From Ectothiorhodospira sp. BSL-9 (GTDB lineage Bacteria; Pseudomonadota; Gammaproteobacteria; Ectothiorhodospirales; Ectothiorhodospiraceae), in NCBI RefSeq assembly GCF_001632845.1, contig NZ_CP011994.1:1732501-1796500 (forward strand): a stretch of 64,000 bases of DNA, given 5' to 3'. Shown here in pieces: positions 31,919 to 40,346 of this stretch. Within the stretch, counting starts at the first letter, position 1; every line of letters begins with the position of its first letter. The notes beneath the pieces were generated by a model. That model saw nothing but the letters and a program-made list of their open reading frames with translations. It had not been told where the DNA came from and did no database searches. Both the position numbers and the translations under genes were made by a program.

Positions 31919-32179
31919 TCAGTCTTCTCCGTCCGGGCCCGCTGGTTCGGGCGTGTCGAGATCGATCTCGGTGCCATCCTCGGTGAGTCGGCGCACCTTC
32001 TGTTCCGCCTCGGTCAGGGCCTTCTGGCAGCGGCGGGTGAGCGCGATACCGCGCTCGAATTCCTTCAGCGAGGCCTCCAGCGACAGCTCCCCCTGTTCCA
32101 TGCGGCCCACCAGGGCCTCAAGGGCTTCCAGGTCCTTTTCAAACTCGGCCGGATTGTCAGGGGTGTCGCCTGTGGTCAT
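31919..32179 (-). CDS. xseB: Exodeoxyribonuclease VII small subunit
   Basis: An 86-residue helical protein, the small subunit of ExoVII. The core FEKDLEALEALVGRMEQGELSLEASLKEFERGIAL matches the family, with EGELSLEESL-type spacing. ATG 32179 has GAGAGG seven bases upstream; 13 extra upstream residues in frame are not conserved. The order xseB-ispA-dxs is classical in gammaproteobacteria. Confidence 0.94.
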   Translation of the reverse strand: MTTGDTPDNPAEFEKDLEALEALVGRMEQGELSLEASLKEFERGIALTRRCQKALTEAEQKVRRLTEDGTEIDLDTPEPAGPDGED

Positions 32180-32261
32180 TCTGGGCCTCTCACTGGGGTG
32201 GAATGATACGCGAAACAAAGGGTAGCACGAAGCACTGTTGTGGTTGCCGTGGTGGCCGGGC

Positions 32262-33623
32262 TCAGATCACGTCCAGAATCTGGGAAAGGCGGCTGGCGGC
32301 GGTGACCTCCATGCCCTGGATGGGCTTGCGCGGCGCATTGCCGGCGGGCACCACGGCGCGGGTGAAACCATGCTTGGCGGCCTCCCGCAGGCGCTCCTCG
32401 CCATTGGGCACCGGACGGATCTCGCCGGCCAGGCCCACCTCGCCAAAGCTCACCAGTTCATGGGGCAGGGGGCGGTCGCGGAAGCTGGACAGGGCCGAGA
32501 GCAGCATGGGCAGGTCGGCGGCGGTTTCCGTGACCCGCACGCCACCCACCACATTGACGAAGACGTCCTGATCATAGAGGGCGAGGCCGCCGTGGCGATG
32601 CAGCACCGCCAGGAGCATGGCCAGGCGGTTCTGTTCCAGGCCGACGGTCACCCGCCGGGGCTGGGGGGCATGGCTCTCGGCCACCAGGGCCTGCACTTCC
32701 ACCATCAGTGGTCGCGTACCCTCACGGGTCACCATGATCACGCTGCCGGGCACCGGTTCCTCGTGACGTGACAGGAAGATGGCCGAGGGGTTGCTCACCG
32801 GCTTGAGGCCGGTCTCCAGCATGGCGAAGACCCCCAGTTCATTCACCGCACCAAAACGGTTCTTCACCGCCCGGAGCACCCGGTAGCGCCCGCCGGGATC
32901 CCCCTCGAAATAAAGCACCGTATCCACCATGTGCTCCAGTACGCGCGGGCCGGCGATCTGGCCCTCCTTGGTCACGTGGCCGACGATGAACACGGCGGTG
33001 CCGGTCTGCTTGGCATAGCGCACCAGCACCGCCGCGCTCTCGCGCACCTGGGCCACCGAGCCCGGGGCCGATTGCAGTTGTTCGGAATGGATCGTCTGGA
33101 TCGAGTCCACCACCATGACCTGGGGCTTCTCCCGCTGGGCGTGCTCAACGATGCGCTCCACGCAGGTCTCGGTGAGCAGGCGCAGATCGTCGCAGGGCAG
33201 GCCCAGGCGGCGGCCGCGCAGGGAGACCTGTTCGGGTGATTCCTCGCCGGTCACGTAGAGACTGGCCAGGTCGGGCAGGGTGGCCAGGGCCTGCAGGAGC
33301 AGGGTGGACTTGCCAATCCCCGGGTCGCCGCCGATGAGCACCACCGAACCCTGCACCAGTCCGCCGCCCAGGGCGCGGTCCAGTTCCGAAATGCCGGTGG
33401 TGTTGCGGGCGTCGCCCTCGGTGGTCACCTCGCCCAGGCGCTTCACCTGGGCGGGGCCGCCGGCATAGCCGACGAACCGGCTGCCGTTGGCGGCATTGGG
33501 TGCCGGTGGGGAAGCCACTTCCTCCAGGGTGTTCCAGGCACCGCAGTCGGGGCACTGGCCAGCCCATTTGGGGGACAGGGCCCCACAGGCGGTGCATTGA
33601 TGCTGTACGCGGGGCTTGGCCAT
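32262..33623 (-). CDS. radA: DNA repair protein RadA
   Basis: A 453-residue RecA-like ATPase that promotes branch migration in recombination. Residues 10-27 form the four-cysteine zinc finger (C10, C13, C24, C27). The Walker A GDPGIGKST is at 99-107. The KNRFG motif appears in VKNRFGAVNELGVF, and the C-terminal Lon-like domain includes DVFVNVVGGVRVTE. All expected parts and length are present. It starts 33 nt after the CNNM gene. Confidence 0.97.
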   Translation of the reverse strand: MAKPRVQHQCTACGALSPKWAGQCPDCGAWNTLEEVASPPAPNAANGSRFVGYAGGPAQVKRLGEVTTEGDARNTTGISELDRALGGGLVQGSVVLIGGDPGIGKSTLLLQALATLPDLASLYVTGEESPEQVSLRGRRLGLPCDDLRLLTETCVERIVEHAQREKPQVMVVDSIQTIHSEQLQSAPGSVAQVRESAAVLVRYAKQTGTAVFIVGHVTKEGQIAGPRVLEHMVDTVLYFEGDPGGRYRVLRAVKNRFGAVNELGVFAMLETGLKPVSNPSAIFLSRHEEPVPGSVIMVTREGTRPLMVEVQALVAESHAPQPRRVTVGLEQNRLAMLLAVLHRHGGLALYDQDVFVNVVGGVRVTETAADLPMLLSALSSFRDRPLPHELVSFGEVGLAGEIRPVPNGEERLREAAKHGFTRAVVPAGNAPRKPIQGMEVTAASRLSQILDVI

Positions 33624-33656
33624 GATCCTGGTTCCGTGTGTCGCCGTGGGCGGGGT

Positions 33657-34949
33657 TCAAGGACTGGCGCTGTCTTCGCCCCCGGCCCTGGCGGGCAGGC
33701 GCGGGCCGACGCGCACGGTCTTGATGGCGTTGCTTTTCACGTGGACGATTTCGATGGGGTAGCGGTCGATGAGTACGCTGGTATTGGCATCGGGGATCGT
33801 CTCCAGATACTCCAGCAGCATGCCGTTGAGGGTGCGTGGGCCGTCCACCGGGAACCGGGACCCGAGGATGCGGTTCAGTTCCCGCAGGTGGATGGTGGCG
33901 TCCACCAGATAGCTGCCGTCCTCCTGGGGGAGTACTTCGGGTGAGACTGCGGACGGGTCGGTGGTGAATTCGCCCACCACTTCCTCCAGCAGGTCTTCCA
34001 GGGTGACCAGGCCCTCGATGTCACCATATTCATCCACCACCAGGCCGATGCGCCGCTGGGCGCGCTGGAAGTTGAGCAACTGGCGATTGAGATTGGTGCC
34101 CTGGGGGATGAAGTAAGGCTCGCGCAGGTTGGCGCGAAGCTGGGCCTCGGTGAATTCATTCCGGTAGACCATGGGCAACACACGCCGCAGGTGGATGAAA
34201 CCCAGCATGTTATCCACGTTGCCCTTGAAGACCGGCAGGCGGGTGTACTGGCTGTGGATGATCTGGTCCTCGATCTCTTCCCAGTCATCCTCCAGATCGA
34301 TACCCACGATCTCGTTGCGCGGCACCATGATGTCTTCCACGGTGGCCTTTTCCAGATCCAGCAGATTCACCAGCATGCGCTGGTGACGGGCCGGGATCAG
34401 GCTGCCGGCCTCGTTCACGGCCACCCGCAATTCCTCGCTGGACAGGGCCTGATGGGCGCGGTTCTGGGCACGTACACCCACGACACGCAGCACGGCATTG
34501 GCCACCAGGTTCACGGTCCATACCAGCGGGTAGGCCACCACCAGCAGGGGAGTGAATACGTACGCGGCCGGGTAGGCCACGCGATCCGAGTGCAGGGCAG
34601 CCAGGGTCTTGGGGGCTACCTCGGCGAAGACCAGCAGGGTGAGGGTGAGCAGGCCCGTGGCCACGGCCACGCCCACATCGCCATAGACCCTGAAGCCGAT
34701 GTAGGTGGCCAGCTGGGTGATCAGGATGTTGACGAAGTTATTGCCCAGCAGGATCAGGCCGATGAGCCGATCCGGCTTGTCCAGCAGTTTCTGGGCGCGG
34801 CGTGCGCCGCCATGGCCCGCCTGCGCCATGTGGCGCATGCGATAGCGGTTCAGCGCCATCAAGGCGGTTTCCGACCCGGAGAAAAAGGCCGAACAGACAA
34901 ACAGCACCACCAGCACGGCAGCCAGTGCGCCTAAGGGAATGTGTTCCAA
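33657..34949 (-). CDS. CNNM/CorC-type transporter-like membrane protein (YfjD family)
   Basis: A 430-residue protein with the DUF21 transmembrane domain (three or four helices in about 5-150, including FFSGSETALMALNR), two CBS domains (from about 190, with RLPVFKGNVDNMLGFI) and a C-terminal CorC_HlyC domain (from about 335). It is likely a magnesium-related transporter. The start is TTG 34949, because no ATG or GTG fits the first helix. In E. coli the homologue yfjD stands next to ypjD and ffh, as here. Confidence 0.88.
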   Translation of the reverse strand: MEHIPLGALAAVLVVLFVCSAFFSGSETALMALNRYRMRHMAQAGHGGARRAQKLLDKPDRLIGLILLGNNFVNILITQLATYIGFRVYGDVGVAVATGLLTLTLLVFAEVAPKTLAALHSDRVAYPAAYVFTPLLVVAYPLVWTVNLVANAVLRVVGVRAQNRAHQALSSEELRVAVNEAGSLIPARHQRMLVNLLDLEKATVEDIMVPRNEIVGIDLEDDWEEIEDQIIHSQYTRLPVFKGNVDNMLGFIHLRRVLPMVYRNEFTEAQLRANLREPYFIPQGTNLNRQLLNFQRAQRRIGLVVDEYGDIEGLVTLEDLLEEVVGEFTTDPSAVSPEVLPQEDGSYLVDATIHLRELNRILGSRFPVDGPRTLNGMLLEYLETIPDANTSVLIDRYPIEIVHVKSNAIKTVRVGPRLPARAGGEDSASP

Positions 34950-35066
34950 GGTCGCTTCAGCACCCCAGGGGGAGGTTCTACATCTTCAGCATTACACGGA
35001 GACGTCGGCCAGCCTGTCAAGGGCTGCCGCCGCCTCCGTGTGCCTGGGCGAGGCGTGCGGGAGGGG

Positions 35067-35888
35067 TCAGGCGATGCCCAGCATCACTTCCATGACCAGT
35101 TTGGTGCCCACGTAGGCCACCACCAGCCAGGCAAAACCCATGAGCGTCCAGCGCACGGCCTTGCGACCACGCCAGCCGAAGCGGAAGCGCCCGAACAGCA
35201 GGATGGCGAACACCACCCAGGCGATGATGGCAAACACCACCTTGTGGGCCAGTTGCTGGGCGAGGATGTCTTCCAGCACGAACAGGCCTGTGCCCAGTGC
35301 TGCGGTGAGAAAGATGAAGCCCCAGCCGATGATGTGGAACAGCATGGAATCCATCATCGACAGCGGTGGCAGCGCCCGGATCAGGCCGCCGGGGCGATGA
35401 TTGTGCAGGCTGTAGTTCTGCAGCGCCAGCAGGCCCGCCTGAATGGCGGCGATGGTGAGCAGGCTGAAGGCGATCATGGCCAGCAGCATGTGGGCGCGCA
35501 GCCCGGGGTCGGCCACCGTGGCGGTGGGTGCGCCGCCGGCCAGGGCCATCTCCAGCGCTACGGTCACGCCAGCAAATGGCAGCAGGATGATGCCCAGCAC
35601 GTGGATGGGGTGGCGCAGTGACCAGACAAACAGGAACACGGCGATGATCCAGGCCGTCATGGAGACAACACTGAAGACCCCGATACCGAATCCGTTGGCT
35701 CCAAACATGAAGTGGTAGAGCACCAGGGCGTGCAGGACGATGGCGGCGCCCCACGCGGAAAACAGCAGGAGACGGCCCTTGTCCGAGGGCGGCTCCCCGC
35801 CAGCAGCACGGCGCAGCCGCTGCATCAGCAGGGCTCCACTCATGAAGTAGAACACGGTGGCGAGTAATCCGAAGGCGGCTACGAGCAT
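35067..35888 (-). CDS. ypjD: CcsA/YpjD-like inner-membrane protein
   Basis: A 273-residue protein with about eight hydrophobic helices. It resembles the cytochrome c assembly (CcsA/HemX) domain, with conserved His (KVVFAIIAWVVFA and HIIGWGF region) and the GWRGRKAVRWT C-terminal loop. E. coli ypjD is next to ffh; its function is unsettled. ATG 35888 begins at the first helix. Frames from 35957 add 23 non-membrane residues. Confidence 0.85.
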   Translation of the reverse strand: MLVAAFGLLATVFYFMSGALLMQRLRRAAGGEPPSDKGRLLLFSAWGAAIVLHALVLYHFMFGANGFGIGVFSVVSMTAWIIAVFLFVWSLRHPIHVLGIILLPFAGVTVALEMALAGGAPTATVADPGLRAHMLLAMIAFSLLTIAAIQAGLLALQNYSLHNHRPGGLIRALPPLSMMDSMLFHIIGWGFIFLTAALGTGLFVLEDILAQQLAHKVVFAIIAWVVFAILLFGRFRFGWRGRKAVRWTLMGFAWLVVAYVGTKLVMEVMLGIA

Positions 35889-36056
35889 GCGGGGATTCCA
35901 AACCTTAAATTTCGACCGAGAATCATTGCATAAAATCGCAGTCCGGTGAAGGTGCATGCGTCTCGCAACGTTCCGGTGGCTTGGTCAGCGCCTTTGCAGC
36001 CATGCTACGATCACGATCCAGGGCGTTCAGTGCCGCGGACGGGAGATGCGCAGACC

Positions 36057-36824
36057 ATGGAGATCAAGGTGCTGGGATGCAGTGGCGGGATCGGCGCGGG
36101 TCGGCGCACATCGGCGCTGCTGGTGGATGATGACATCCTCATCGACTGTGGTACGGGGGTGGCGGATCTGTCCCTGGAGACCATGGCGCGCCTGCGGCAC
36201 GTCTTCATTACCCATACCCACCTGGATCACATCGCCTGCCTGCCGCTGCTGGTGGATACCCTGTTCAGCCGTCTGCAGTCCCGGCCCCTGGTGATCCATA
36301 CCCGCTCCGACTGCATGCGCATCATCCATCACCACATCTTCAATTGGCAGATCTGGCCCGATTTCTTCGAGCTGCCGGAGCGTGAGCGCCCGGTGGTCCG
36401 TTTCCAGGAGATGGATGCTACCCGTCCGCTGGATATCGATGGCCGGCGGGTGCACATGCTGCCGGCCACGCATACGGTGCCGGCGGTGGGTTACCGGGTG
36501 GAGGATGACCGTGGTGCTTTCGCCTTCACCGGTGACACCACCAGCAATGACGATCTCTGGGCCGCGCTGAATGACCATGCCAGCCTGGATCTGCTGATGG
36601 TGGAGTGCGCCTTTCCCGAGGCGGAGCGTGATCTGGGGCGGCGGGCCGGCCACTACTGCCCCAGCCTGCTGGCCGAGGATCTGGTCAAGCTGCGGCACCA
36701 GCCGCGGGTGGGCATCAGTCATCTCAAGCCCGGTGCCGAGTCCGAGACCTTCGAGGATTTGCAGCGGCGGCTGCCCGAGCGGGATCTGGTGCGCCTCGGC
36801 AGCGGGGATGTATTCAAGATATAA
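36057..36824 (+). CDS. MBL-fold hydrolase, class II cyclic-nucleotide phosphodiesterase-like
   Basis: A 255-residue metallo-beta-lactamase-fold protein. The metal motif THTHLDH is at 52-58, with further ligands likely in PATHTVPAVGYRV and FTGDTTSND. The sequence from DDDILIDCGTG through LPLLVDTLF resembles bacterial PDE-II proteins, but I cannot show activity on cAMP. ATG 36057 has GGGAG about 11 bases upstream. It stands between ypjD and ffh, an insertion compared with E. coli. Confidence 0.8.
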   Translation: MEIKVLGCSGGIGAGRRTSALLVDDDILIDCGTGVADLSLETMARLRHVFITHTHLDHIACLPLLVDTLFSRLQSRPLVIHTRSDCMRIIHHHIFNWQIWPDFFELPERERPVVRFQEMDATRPLDIDGRRVHMLPATHTVPAVGYRVEDDRGAFAFTGDTTSNDDLWAALNDHASLDLLMVECAFPEAERDLGRRAGHYCPSLLAEDLVKLRHQPRVGISHLKPGAESETFEDLQRRLPERDLVRLGSGDVFKI

Positions 36825-36825
36825 T
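36820..36825 (+). promoter_or_regulatory. Candidate -10 element for ffh
   Basis: TATAAT is followed by CCGCG, a GC-rich discriminator, and sits 34 nt upstream of the ffh start, overlapping the preceding stop codon. No convincing -35 box is visible at the right distance. Confidence 0.5.
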
Positions 36826-36858
36826 CCGCGCCTTTACTGACGTTCCAGGCAGGTTTCC

Positions 36859-38220
36859 ATGTTTGACAGCCTTTCAGATCGCCTTCAGGGCACTATCAAG
36901 CGCCTGCGCGGGCAGTCGCGACTGACCGAGGAAAACGTCCAGGAGACCATCCGGGAGGTGCGCAAGGCACTCCTGGAGGCGGACGTGGCGCTGCCGGTGG
37001 TCCGGGAGTTCATTGCCCGGGTCAAGGATCGGGCGGTGGGCCAGGAGGTGCTGGCCAGCCTGACCCCGGGGCAGGCCCTGGTGAAGGTGGTCAACGACGA
37101 GTTGATTGCCGTCATGGGCGATGGCAACGACGAAATCAATCTGAATGTCCAGCCCCCGGCGGTCATCCTCATGGCCGGTCTGCAGGGGGCGGGCAAGACC
37201 ACCACCGTAGGCAAGCTCTCCCGCTGGCTGGCAGAGCGCAAGGACAAGAAGGTGATGGTGGCCAGTTGTGACGTCTACCGGCCCGCCGCCATCCGCCAGC
37301 TGCAGACCGTGGCCGGCGAGGTGGGCGCTGATTTCTTCCCCAGCGACGCGGGGCAGGACCCGGTGGACATCGCCAAGGCCGCCCTGGAGCAGGCCCGCAG
37401 GCAGCATCGGGATGTGCTCATCATTGATACCGCCGGCCGTCTGCACGTGGATGCCGAGATGATGGATGAGATCCGGCGTCTGCATGAGGCCCTGAATCCT
37501 GCCGAGACCCTGTTCGTGGTGGACAGCATGACCGGCCAGGACGCCGCCAATACCGCCAAGGCCTTCAATGACGCCCTGCCGCTGACGGGGGTGGTGCTCA
37601 CCAAGGCTGATGGTGACGCCCGTGGGGGGGCTGCCCTGTCGGTGCGCCATATCACCGGCAAGCCCATCAAGTTCCTGGGGATGGGGGAGAAGACCACGGC
37701 CCTGGAGCCCTTCCATCCGGATCGTGTGGTATCGCGCATCCTGGGTATGGGCGATGTGGTGAGCCTGGTGGAGGAAGCCACCCGCCAGGTGGATCAGGAC
37801 AAGGCGGAAAAGCTGGCCCGCAAGATCAAGAAGGGCAAGAGCTTTGATCTGGAGGATCTGCGCGACCAGTTGGGGCAGATGTCCAAGATGGGTGGGGTCA
37901 ATTCCCTTCTGGAAAAACTGCCCGGCACCGGCGATCTGCCTGATGCCATCAAGAACAAGGCCCACGACAAGGACATGGGCCGCATGGTGGCCATCATCAA
38001 TTCCATGACGCCCAGGGAGCGTCGTCACCCGGAGATCATCAAGGGTCGACGCAAGCGGCGCATCGCCGCCGGTTCCGGCACGCAGGTGCAGGACGTGAAC
38101 CGCCTGCTCAAGCAGCATATGCAGATGAGCAAGATGGTGAAGCAGTTCTCCAAGGGCGGCATGAACAAGATGATGAAGTCCCTGAAGGGCCGGATGCCGG
38201 GCGGTCGCATGCCCTTCTGA
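36859..38220 (+). CDS. ffh: Signal recognition particle protein Ffh
   Basis: A 453-residue SRP GTPase that targets inner-membrane proteins together with 4.5S RNA. The N domain leads into the G domain, with P-loop GLQGAGKTT (107-115), DTAGRLHVD, and TKADGDARGGAAL. The Met-rich M domain follows from about 300 (MSKMVKQFSKGGMNKMMKSLKG near the end). Full length. It heads the trmD region. Confidence 0.98.
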   Translation: MFDSLSDRLQGTIKRLRGQSRLTEENVQETIREVRKALLEADVALPVVREFIARVKDRAVGQEVLASLTPGQALVKVVNDELIAVMGDGNDEINLNVQPPAVILMAGLQGAGKTTTVGKLSRWLAERKDKKVMVASCDVYRPAAIRQLQTVAGEVGADFFPSDAGQDPVDIAKAALEQARRQHRDVLIIDTAGRLHVDAEMMDEIRRLHEALNPAETLFVVDSMTGQDAANTAKAFNDALPLTGVVLTKADGDARGGAALSVRHITGKPIKFLGMGEKTTALEPFHPDRVVSRILGMGDVVSLVEEATRQVDQDKAEKLARKIKKGKSFDLEDLRDQLGQMSKMGGVNSLLEKLPGTGDLPDAIKNKAHDKDMGRMVAIINSMTPRERRHPEIIKGRRKRRIAAGSGTQVQDVNRLLKQHMQMSKMVKQFSKGGMNKMMKSLKGRMPGGRMPF

Positions 38221-38255
38221 TCCCTGGATGGCAGGGGGTCGCCTTGGCGCCCCTA

Positions 38256-38284
38256 CTTGTGCCCAGGGGCGGCGTGTGTATAAT
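38256..38284 (+). promoter_or_regulatory. Promoter of the rpsP-rimM-trmD-rplS operon
   Basis: A perfect TATAAT at 38279-38284 lies 17 nt after a weak -35 (CTTGTG at 38256-38261), followed by GCCGCG, a GC-rich discriminator typical of stringently controlled promoters. The same TATAATGCCGCGT string occurs at the ppa promoter (61731). Confidence 0.75.
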
Positions 38285-38343
38285 GCCGCGTTTCTCCGGG
38301 GAAACCCCCGCTCGGAATACCTGACAAGCAGGGCTAAGCGCAG

Positions 38344-38604
38344 ATGGTAACGATTCGACTTGCTCGCGGTGGCGCCAAGAAGGCGCCCTTTTACAAAATT
38401 GTGGTCACCGACTCCCGCAGTCGCCGTGACAGTGGCTACATTGAGCGCCTGGGTTATTTCAACCCGGTGGCGCGTGGCCAGGAAGTGCGCTTGCACATGG
38501 ACAGCGAGCGCATGGAGCACTGGCTGTCCAAGGGTGCCCAGACCTCCGAACGTGTGGCCAAGCTGCTGAAGGAATTCCACAAGCAGAACCAGGCTGCCGC
38601 CTAA
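38344..38604 (+). CDS. rpsP: Ribosomal protein bS16
   Basis: An 86-residue small-subunit protein. [30 protein letters not shown] is the universal bS16 start. It is first in the classical four-gene operon rpsP-rimM-trmD-rplS. The leader of about 50 nt from the TATAAT shows no clear autoregulatory fold. Confidence 0.99.
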   Translation: MVTIRLARGGAKKAPFYKIVVTDSRSRRDSGYIERLGYFNPVARGQEVRLHMDSERMEHWLSKGAQTSERVAKLLKEFHKQNQAAA

Positions 38605-38623
38605 GGCGCCACGGGACAGGTCA

Positions 38624-39127
38624 GTGGGCTCGGACCCGATTGTTGTTGGCCGGATCTCCGGCGTTCACGGCGTTCGCGGCTGGGTCAAGCTCTTCTCCGA
38701 GACCGACCCGCGTGATCGCATCCTGCAGTACGAGCCCCTGCTCATGGAGCGGAATGGGCAATGGCAGGCCGTTCCTCTAGAGGACGGTCGCCCCCAGGGT
38801 AAGGGGGTGGTGGCCAAGTTTGCGGGCATGGACGATCGGGATGTGGCGGCCACCTATGTGGGCTGCCAGCTGGCTATCCGGCCGGAACAGCTGGAGCCGT
38901 TGCCTGAAGGCGAGTATTACTGGGCAGATCTGATCGGCCTGGAAGTTGAGACACTGGATGGCATCTCTCTGGGTCGGGTGGAAAACCTGATCCAGACCGG
39001 TGCCAATGACGTGCTGGTGGTCCGTGGCGACCGGGAGCGCCTGATTCCGTATCTGCGGGAGCAGGTGATCCATGAGATCGACCTGGACGGCGGGCGGATA
39101 CGGGTGGATTGGGATCCGGATTTCTAG
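38624..39127 (+). CDS. rimM: Ribosome maturation factor RimM
   Basis: A 167-residue 16S-processing factor that binds uS19. [21 protein letters not shown] is the N-terminal signature, and the PRC-barrel domain begins near 95 ([16 protein letters not shown]). The start is GTG 38624, with GGGACAGG upstream. It follows rpsP by 19 nt. Confidence 0.97.
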   Translation: MGSDPIVVGRISGVHGVRGWVKLFSETDPRDRILQYEPLLMERNGQWQAVPLEDGRPQGKGVVAKFAGMDDRDVAATYVGCQLAIRPEQLEPLPEGEYYWADLIGLEVETLDGISLGRVENLIQTGANDVLVVRGDRERLIPYLREQVIHEIDLDGGRIRVDWDPDF

Positions 39128-39134
39128 GATCCCC

Positions 39135-39899
39135 ATGCGATTCGATGTGATCAGCGTGTTTCCCGAATGGGTTGCTTCAGTGACCCATTGCGGCATCACC
39201 GGGCGGGCCCGGGAGCGGGGATTGCTGTCCCTGCAGTGCTGGGATCCGAGATGCTTCACCGAGGATCGCCACCGCACCGTGGATGACCGCCCTTATGGCG
39301 GTGGTCCGGGGATGGTGATGAAGGTGGAGCCGCTGCGTCGGGCCATTCGCGCGGCTCGGGAAGCCGACCCCCGGCCGGCCAGTGTGCTGTACATGAGTCC
39401 GCAGGGGCGCCGCCTGGATCAGGCCGCTGTCCATGAGATGGCCGGCCGGTCCAGGCTGATCCTGCTGGCAGGGCGCTATGAAGGTATCGATGAGCGCCTC
39501 ATCCAACTGGAAGTGGACGAGGAATGGTCCATCGGTGATTACGTGCTGTCCGGCGGCGAGCTGGCGGCCATGGTCCTGATGGATGCCTGTGCCCGGTTGT
39601 TGCCGGGGGCCCTGGGAGACGAGGATTCCGCCGCCCAGGACTCCTTTACCACGGGCCTGCTGGACTGCCCGCACTACACCCGCCCGGAGGTGATCGACGG
39701 GCTGGAAGTGCCCCAGGTTCTGCGCAGCGGCGATCACGGACGGATCGAGCGTTGGCGTCGCAAGCAGGCCCTGGGGCGTACCTGGGAGCGCCGCCCGGAC
39801 ATACTGGCGCAACAGGAATTGAGTCAGGCGGATCGCCGCCTGCTGGAAGAATATCAACGCGAGCATGCCGATGGGCAGGCCGCGCCGAGCAGTGACTGA
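39135..39899 (+). CDS. trmD: tRNA (guanine37-N1)-methyltransferase
   Basis: A 254-residue SPOUT-class enzyme that methylates G37 and so prevents frameshifting. [30 protein letters not shown], and the knot segment [31 protein letters not shown] are diagnostic. ATG 39135 is 7 nt after rimM. Confidence 0.98.
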   Translation: MRFDVISVFPEWVASVTHCGITGRARERGLLSLQCWDPRCFTEDRHRTVDDRPYGGGPGMVMKVEPLRRAIRAAREADPRPASVLYMSPQGRRLDQAAVHEMAGRSRLILLAGRYEGIDERLIQLEVDEEWSIGDYVLSGGELAAMVLMDACARLLPGALGDEDSAAQDSFTTGLLDCPHYTRPEVIDGLEVPQVLRSGDHGRIERWRRKQALGRTWERRPDILAQQELSQADRRLLEEYQREHADGQAAPSSD

Positions 39900-39912
39900 C
39901 AGGGGTCGAACC

Positions 39913-40260
<348 letters not shown>

Positions 40261-40297
40261 GTCCGGCCCTCCTGGGTTATATCCGCATGGATTCTTC

Positions 40298-40325
40298 AAA
40301 GCGTCCCGGCTTGCCGGGACGCTTT
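40298..40325 (+). terminator. Terminator of the trmD operon
   Basis: A 12-bp perfect stem (aaagcgtcccgg / ccgggacgcttt) with a CTTG loop, followed by a short T-containing stretch, starts 38 nt after the rplS stop. It also argues that the next gene starts downstream of it. Confidence 0.85.
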
Positions 40326-40346
40326 GTCGTGCGTGCGGTGACCGCC

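Noticed and set aside
35946-36056. N-terminal extension of the MBL-fold protein
   Set aside because: The frame is open upstream to 35946 but codes for residues unlike the fold. ATG 36057 starts exactly at the first beta strand.
36874-38580. 568-codon minus-strand frame over ffh and rpsP
   Set aside because: It is antisense across two well-identified genes and the promoter between them.
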